From Suillus spraguei (taxonomy: Eukaryota; Basidiomycota; Agaricomycetes; Boletales; Suillaceae), in assembly GCA_016800925.1 (NCBI GenBank), contig JABCPU010000253.1, forward strand, positions 36,089 to 100,088: 64,000 nucleotides of DNA, read 5' to 3'. Both the position numbers and the translations under genes were made by a program. Positions 61,126 through 64,000 of this stretch are shown here, one piece after another (within the stretch, counting starts at the first letter, position 1; every line of letters begins with the position of its first letter). The notes under the pieces are model-generated. The model was not told the DNA's origin. It ran no database searches and saw only the letters and a program-made list of their open reading frames with translations.

Positions 61126-61702
61126 GAAAGGGGACTTGGTATTGAAATCCAAGGACGTCTGTTCCTGCTAACTGCTTAATACTCATAGTGAGTTCCTTGG
61201 CAGCAGGTTCAATAGTAAGCTAGAGATCTCTGAAGTAGTGATCAGTCTTAACCAGGGATTCTACCTGCTTGTCTGAGAAGGTGATTGTTGTAACTTCCCA
61301 CAAATTGCAGTAGCACAGTTGTTGCAAAACACCTGCATTCCATTGGAGAGAGTGATTCGGCCAGTTACTTCTGTTTTTTAGTTTGTTTGACTTCTGTGTT
61401 TTTCTTTGAAGTTTAGTTGTTTTGAGAATCTTTGTCATTGTCCAAGAGTTTGCTGATCTCACAGAAGTGACTCATTTGCTGACTGTAGCCTGGGGAACAT
61501 AAACAGCCACCCACATACAACCATGTTATCAGTCATTGGTATTTGTCTAAATCACTGACTGTGGAGATATTTGGTTTTATAGGTGTTTATCTATGGATCA
61601 TCTATCTAAGAAGACACCATCAGTGAGATTGGCACAAAATGCAGTGAGACAGGTCAGCATGCTGCACTCAAAGGTATCATTTGATGTTCCATATATACTG
61701 TA

Positions 61703-62183
61703 TGCTTGTTACAATCATATGTGCCCCTATTCATTTTCCCTCTCTTCCTGTATATCACATGATACGATGACTTACTTGACTTATACATTTCAACATGTCT
61801 GTACTATACTTGCCTTCCTCTTTAGGATACGCAGTTACATTCTCACAATACTCTGGTCTGTGCACACATATTGGCTTATTTAAGCATGATGTACTACACT
61901 TGTATTCAGTACTTTAATCTTACTGGGTTTTACCTGGAATCTCCTTCATTAAAAGGTCTCCAACCTTTAGTCATCTGAATTATCTCTAAGTCCAAGCACT
62001 CCTTAGTCTTAGTCTCTATTCTTGATACCTTTGAGATGCATCTCTTAAACTAAACCTTTGATTGTCTTTGGAACTAGTTCCTTAGTTGAGCCTTATTCTC
62101 TTTTGAATGTTGTAGAACTTCCTGACAACTGCCAGTGTCTTTTCACTATCATTGGTGATGCCATCCCAGTTTGTAACAATGCT
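61703..62183 (+). repeat. About 480-base direct repeat, right copy
   Basis: Partner of 60645-61125, starting 1,058 bases further right. The interval between holds no recognisable gag or pol sequence, so if these are LTRs the element is a short non-autonomous one. Confidence 0.7.
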
Positions 62184-62301
62184 ACCATATATGGCTGTAA
62201 AGTACCCTGTACCATCAGCTGTTTTTTTCTAAACTGTAATAGATGGTTACATTTTAACTTCATATGGTGGCACACCATATACACCAGTAAACTAAAACAG
62301 C

Positions 62302-62364
62302 CTGTACAGAGCTGTACAGCACTGTACAGTATCCCAGTTCCCTAGCTTGGTCACATCTGTACAG
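62302..62364. repeat. Phased ctgtacag palindromes
   Basis: Four exact copies of the palindrome ctgtacag start at 62302, 62312, 62322 and 62357. The first three are exactly 10 bases apart, one helical turn. Function is unknown. Confidence 0.6.
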
Positions 62365-62464
62365 CTCTGCACAGAACCTCCCAGTACCATGGCTCCCAGT
62401 GACACAGCTTGATTTAGTAAATAATACAAAATAAATTCACACTTTTGACATTTTTATTTGTCAA

Positions 62465-62545
62465 TGCCAGGAGTTGAACTTAAGACCTCATAAGCTCAGC
62501 AAGCAAACACACACTTATCATTACACTATAGTGTCTGTTTTTCTT
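62465..62545 (-). other. tRNA-like sequence (SINE head or dead tRNA)
   Basis: On the minus strand a box A-like tagtgtaatgataag is followed at normal spacing by a box B-like aagttcaactcctgg, in which the usual cg has become ca. The anticodon stem does not fold convincingly, so I do not call a functional tRNA. Confidence 0.35.
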
Positions 62546-62839
62546 CACTCACAATAACATATATACCAATGATTCTCAAGCCAACATATTGTCACCAAGT
62601 TGAAATCCATAGCCAAACCTCACAGTAACTTCAAACCTCATTATAACTTGACCTTATTGAAATCTCCAGGAAAAGTAAACCTAAAAGTAAACCTTATTGT
62701 AACATATTTTTGACTAGGAAAACTAGGAACTTCAGTAAGATAGGGCTCTTGCACAACCAACCAACCTATGACGCCTTGTGACACCATGTGATCCAATGTG
62801 ACCAACGTCGGTAGACCAGGAAGTTGGGATATGTATTGT

Positions 62840-62885
62840 ACCAACTGAGCTATGATATATGAGTTCCATCTGACTGATGAACTGG
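62840..62885 (-). other. tRNA box A-like head
   Basis: The minus strand reads tagctcagttggtac, a perfect box A. No matching box B or acceptor stem follows, which suggests a tRNA-derived SINE fragment. Confidence 0.3.
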
Positions 62886-63706
62886 GAGATATATAATTAT
62901 ATATGCTATGTACAATACATTATCTAAAATGATAGGCCAGTGAATGATACTATTAAAGTCCAGCTTTCCTGAGCTTGGTGAGAACAGAGTAAGGAAGGAT
63001 CAATGACCTCTATATGTCTTTTGTGCCCATGCTACCTGTTTTCCTCTCGAACTCTTCTTGTTACAAGAACACCTTCTTGTGCCCCTCCTATCATTTTTCC
63101 TCTTATGCATCGCCGTCTACTCTTGTCCCGACGAGGCCCCCACTCTCATCCTCTGTTATCTTATATGGCTCACCCTCGTCACACCATACCTTGCCTACAC
63201 CCTCCTCCTCCACCGCTGCTGAACATGCACCCTTCACATGCACTTCATGCTCACTTTCCCCTTCATGCTTCATATGTGCTCGTTCCCACGCCTTGCACTT
63301 TATGCACACTCTTCACATTTCATGCTTTCCTTTGCGCTTCAACACACACTACCCCTTGGTTCACTCAAATGATTTGTTGGCTCTTGGACTATGAGTGGTA
63401 TCATCCTTTGTTTTATCTCTTTCCATTTGTTATCTTTCTTGACTCATGCATCACCTCATTGGCTTGTACCCTTTATCTCTCGGCTCTGCACTCATGACTC
63501 CCTTTCATGTGTGCGTGCTTTCATTGGTTCATATGCCTCTGACTCATCCATGAGCATGTGTCACTCTATTGGCTATCTGACTTCATTCCTAATCTGTGTT
63601 ACCTCTGGTATTCATGCTCCACTTCAATTTATGTATAAATACACACAGATAGCCTTTGTACTTCTTTAACTTGAATCTACTTGATCTTCGACCCTGGACT
63701 TCCTTT

Positions 63707-63769
63707 CAATAAGCTTCCTATAAGCTTATTGTCTATACTTCGACTTCTTAGAAGCTTATTGCTTCTAAG
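63707..63769. repeat. Two adjacent perfect hairpins
   Basis: Hairpin 1: caataagctt (63707-63716) and aagcttattg (63722-63731) with a 5-base loop. Hairpin 2: cttagaagc (63747-63755) and gcttctaag (63761-63769), also with a 5-base loop. They lie downstream of a tataaata box (about 63633), in what may be an LTR. Confidence 0.55.
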
Positions 63770-64000
63770 TCTCTTGATCACTGTAGACCTCATCTCTGTG
63801 ACATAGGTTGTGAGACAGTGCATGGTGCCTACCTCCAACCAATGCAACTAGTACACTCCACACTAGGAGACCGATATGCACAGGCCGCCTGTTCCTGAAG
63901 GAGCACGCTGTGCAGACACCACTCAAGTTTCTTAGCACCTGGCTAGGTCGCTAACACTTCTTGTGTTAAGACCATACTCAAAAGGTAAAGGATCTGAAGG

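Larger units (their letters stand above)
58450..64000. repeat. CpG-depleted repeat/transposon-derived block
   Basis: The last 5.5 kb is AT-rich with long T and pyrimidine tracts and very few CG dinucleotides. By eye there are only about half a dozen between 58861 and 60480. TG and CA are common. That is the footprint of cytosine methylation and deamination at CpG in silenced repeats. It contains a dead NLR fragment, LTR-like pieces, a long direct repeat and tRNA-like heads, listed separately. No intact gene was seen. About 62900-63600 is pyrimidine-rich low-complexity sequence whose long open frames are not credible genes. Confidence 0.7.

Noticed and set aside
63003..63497. 164-codon plus-strand frame near the right end
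   Set aside because: Leu/Pro/His/Ser-rich product of a pyrimidine-rich low-complexity tract in a transposon-like region.

Overview
The window is nuclear DNA from a mushroom-forming basidiomycete (Agaricomycetes). I infer this from genes split by many short introns (about 45-75 bases), the protein families present, and fungal NLR (NACHT) genes of the agaric type. I cannot name the genus. All exon models come from reading splice sites by eye and keeping family motifs in frame. There is no transcript evidence.

Layout. 1-22.9 kb is mainly housekeeping: a CSL (Su(H)/CBF1) transcription factor cut by the left edge, a conserved-looking unknown protein, a GRF zinc-finger protein, proteasome chaperone PAC4, the DYRK kinase YAK1, the E2 subunit of 2-oxoglutarate dehydrogenase (KGD2) and the 3-hydroxyacyl-CoA dehydratase PHS1. 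These genes are separated by three tracts of about 2-3 kb with no readable signal. 22.7-31.9 kb is a tandem segmental duplication carrying two pepsin-like aspartic proteases, with the relic of a third copy between them. 32-35.4 kb holds the stress MAPKK PBS2 and a ubiquitin-like/BAG co-chaperone. 35.9-43.6 kb is NLR territory: a decayed fragment, then a large NACHT gene whose C-terminal half is an array of about 60 nine-residue Trp-Leu repeats. 44.2-57.8 kb returns to ordinary genes: a 61-aa membrane ORF directly upstream of UMP/CMP kinase, a WD40-TPR fusion protein, formate dehydrogenase, an ERD1/EXS membrane protein, the splicing factor SNU23 and cytosolic isoleucyl-tRNA synthetase. From about 58.5 kb to the end the DNA is AT-rich, almost free of CG dinucleotides and built of transposon-like repeats, with a further decayed NLR inside.

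Themes. (1) NLR innate-immunity genes in several states: one nearly complete but with three lesions, two fragments that keep their CpGs, and one CpG-depleted relic. (2) GC-AG introns are unusually frequent, with five good cases. (3) Single-base homopolymer indels break otherwise perfect genes (FDH, ERD1). This looks more like assembly error than pseudogenization and bears on how the NLR lesions should be read. (4) The duplicated proteases have diverged in an informative way: one copy has lost the first catalytic DTG motif, and the other seems to have turned a damaged piece of exon into a 38-base intron.
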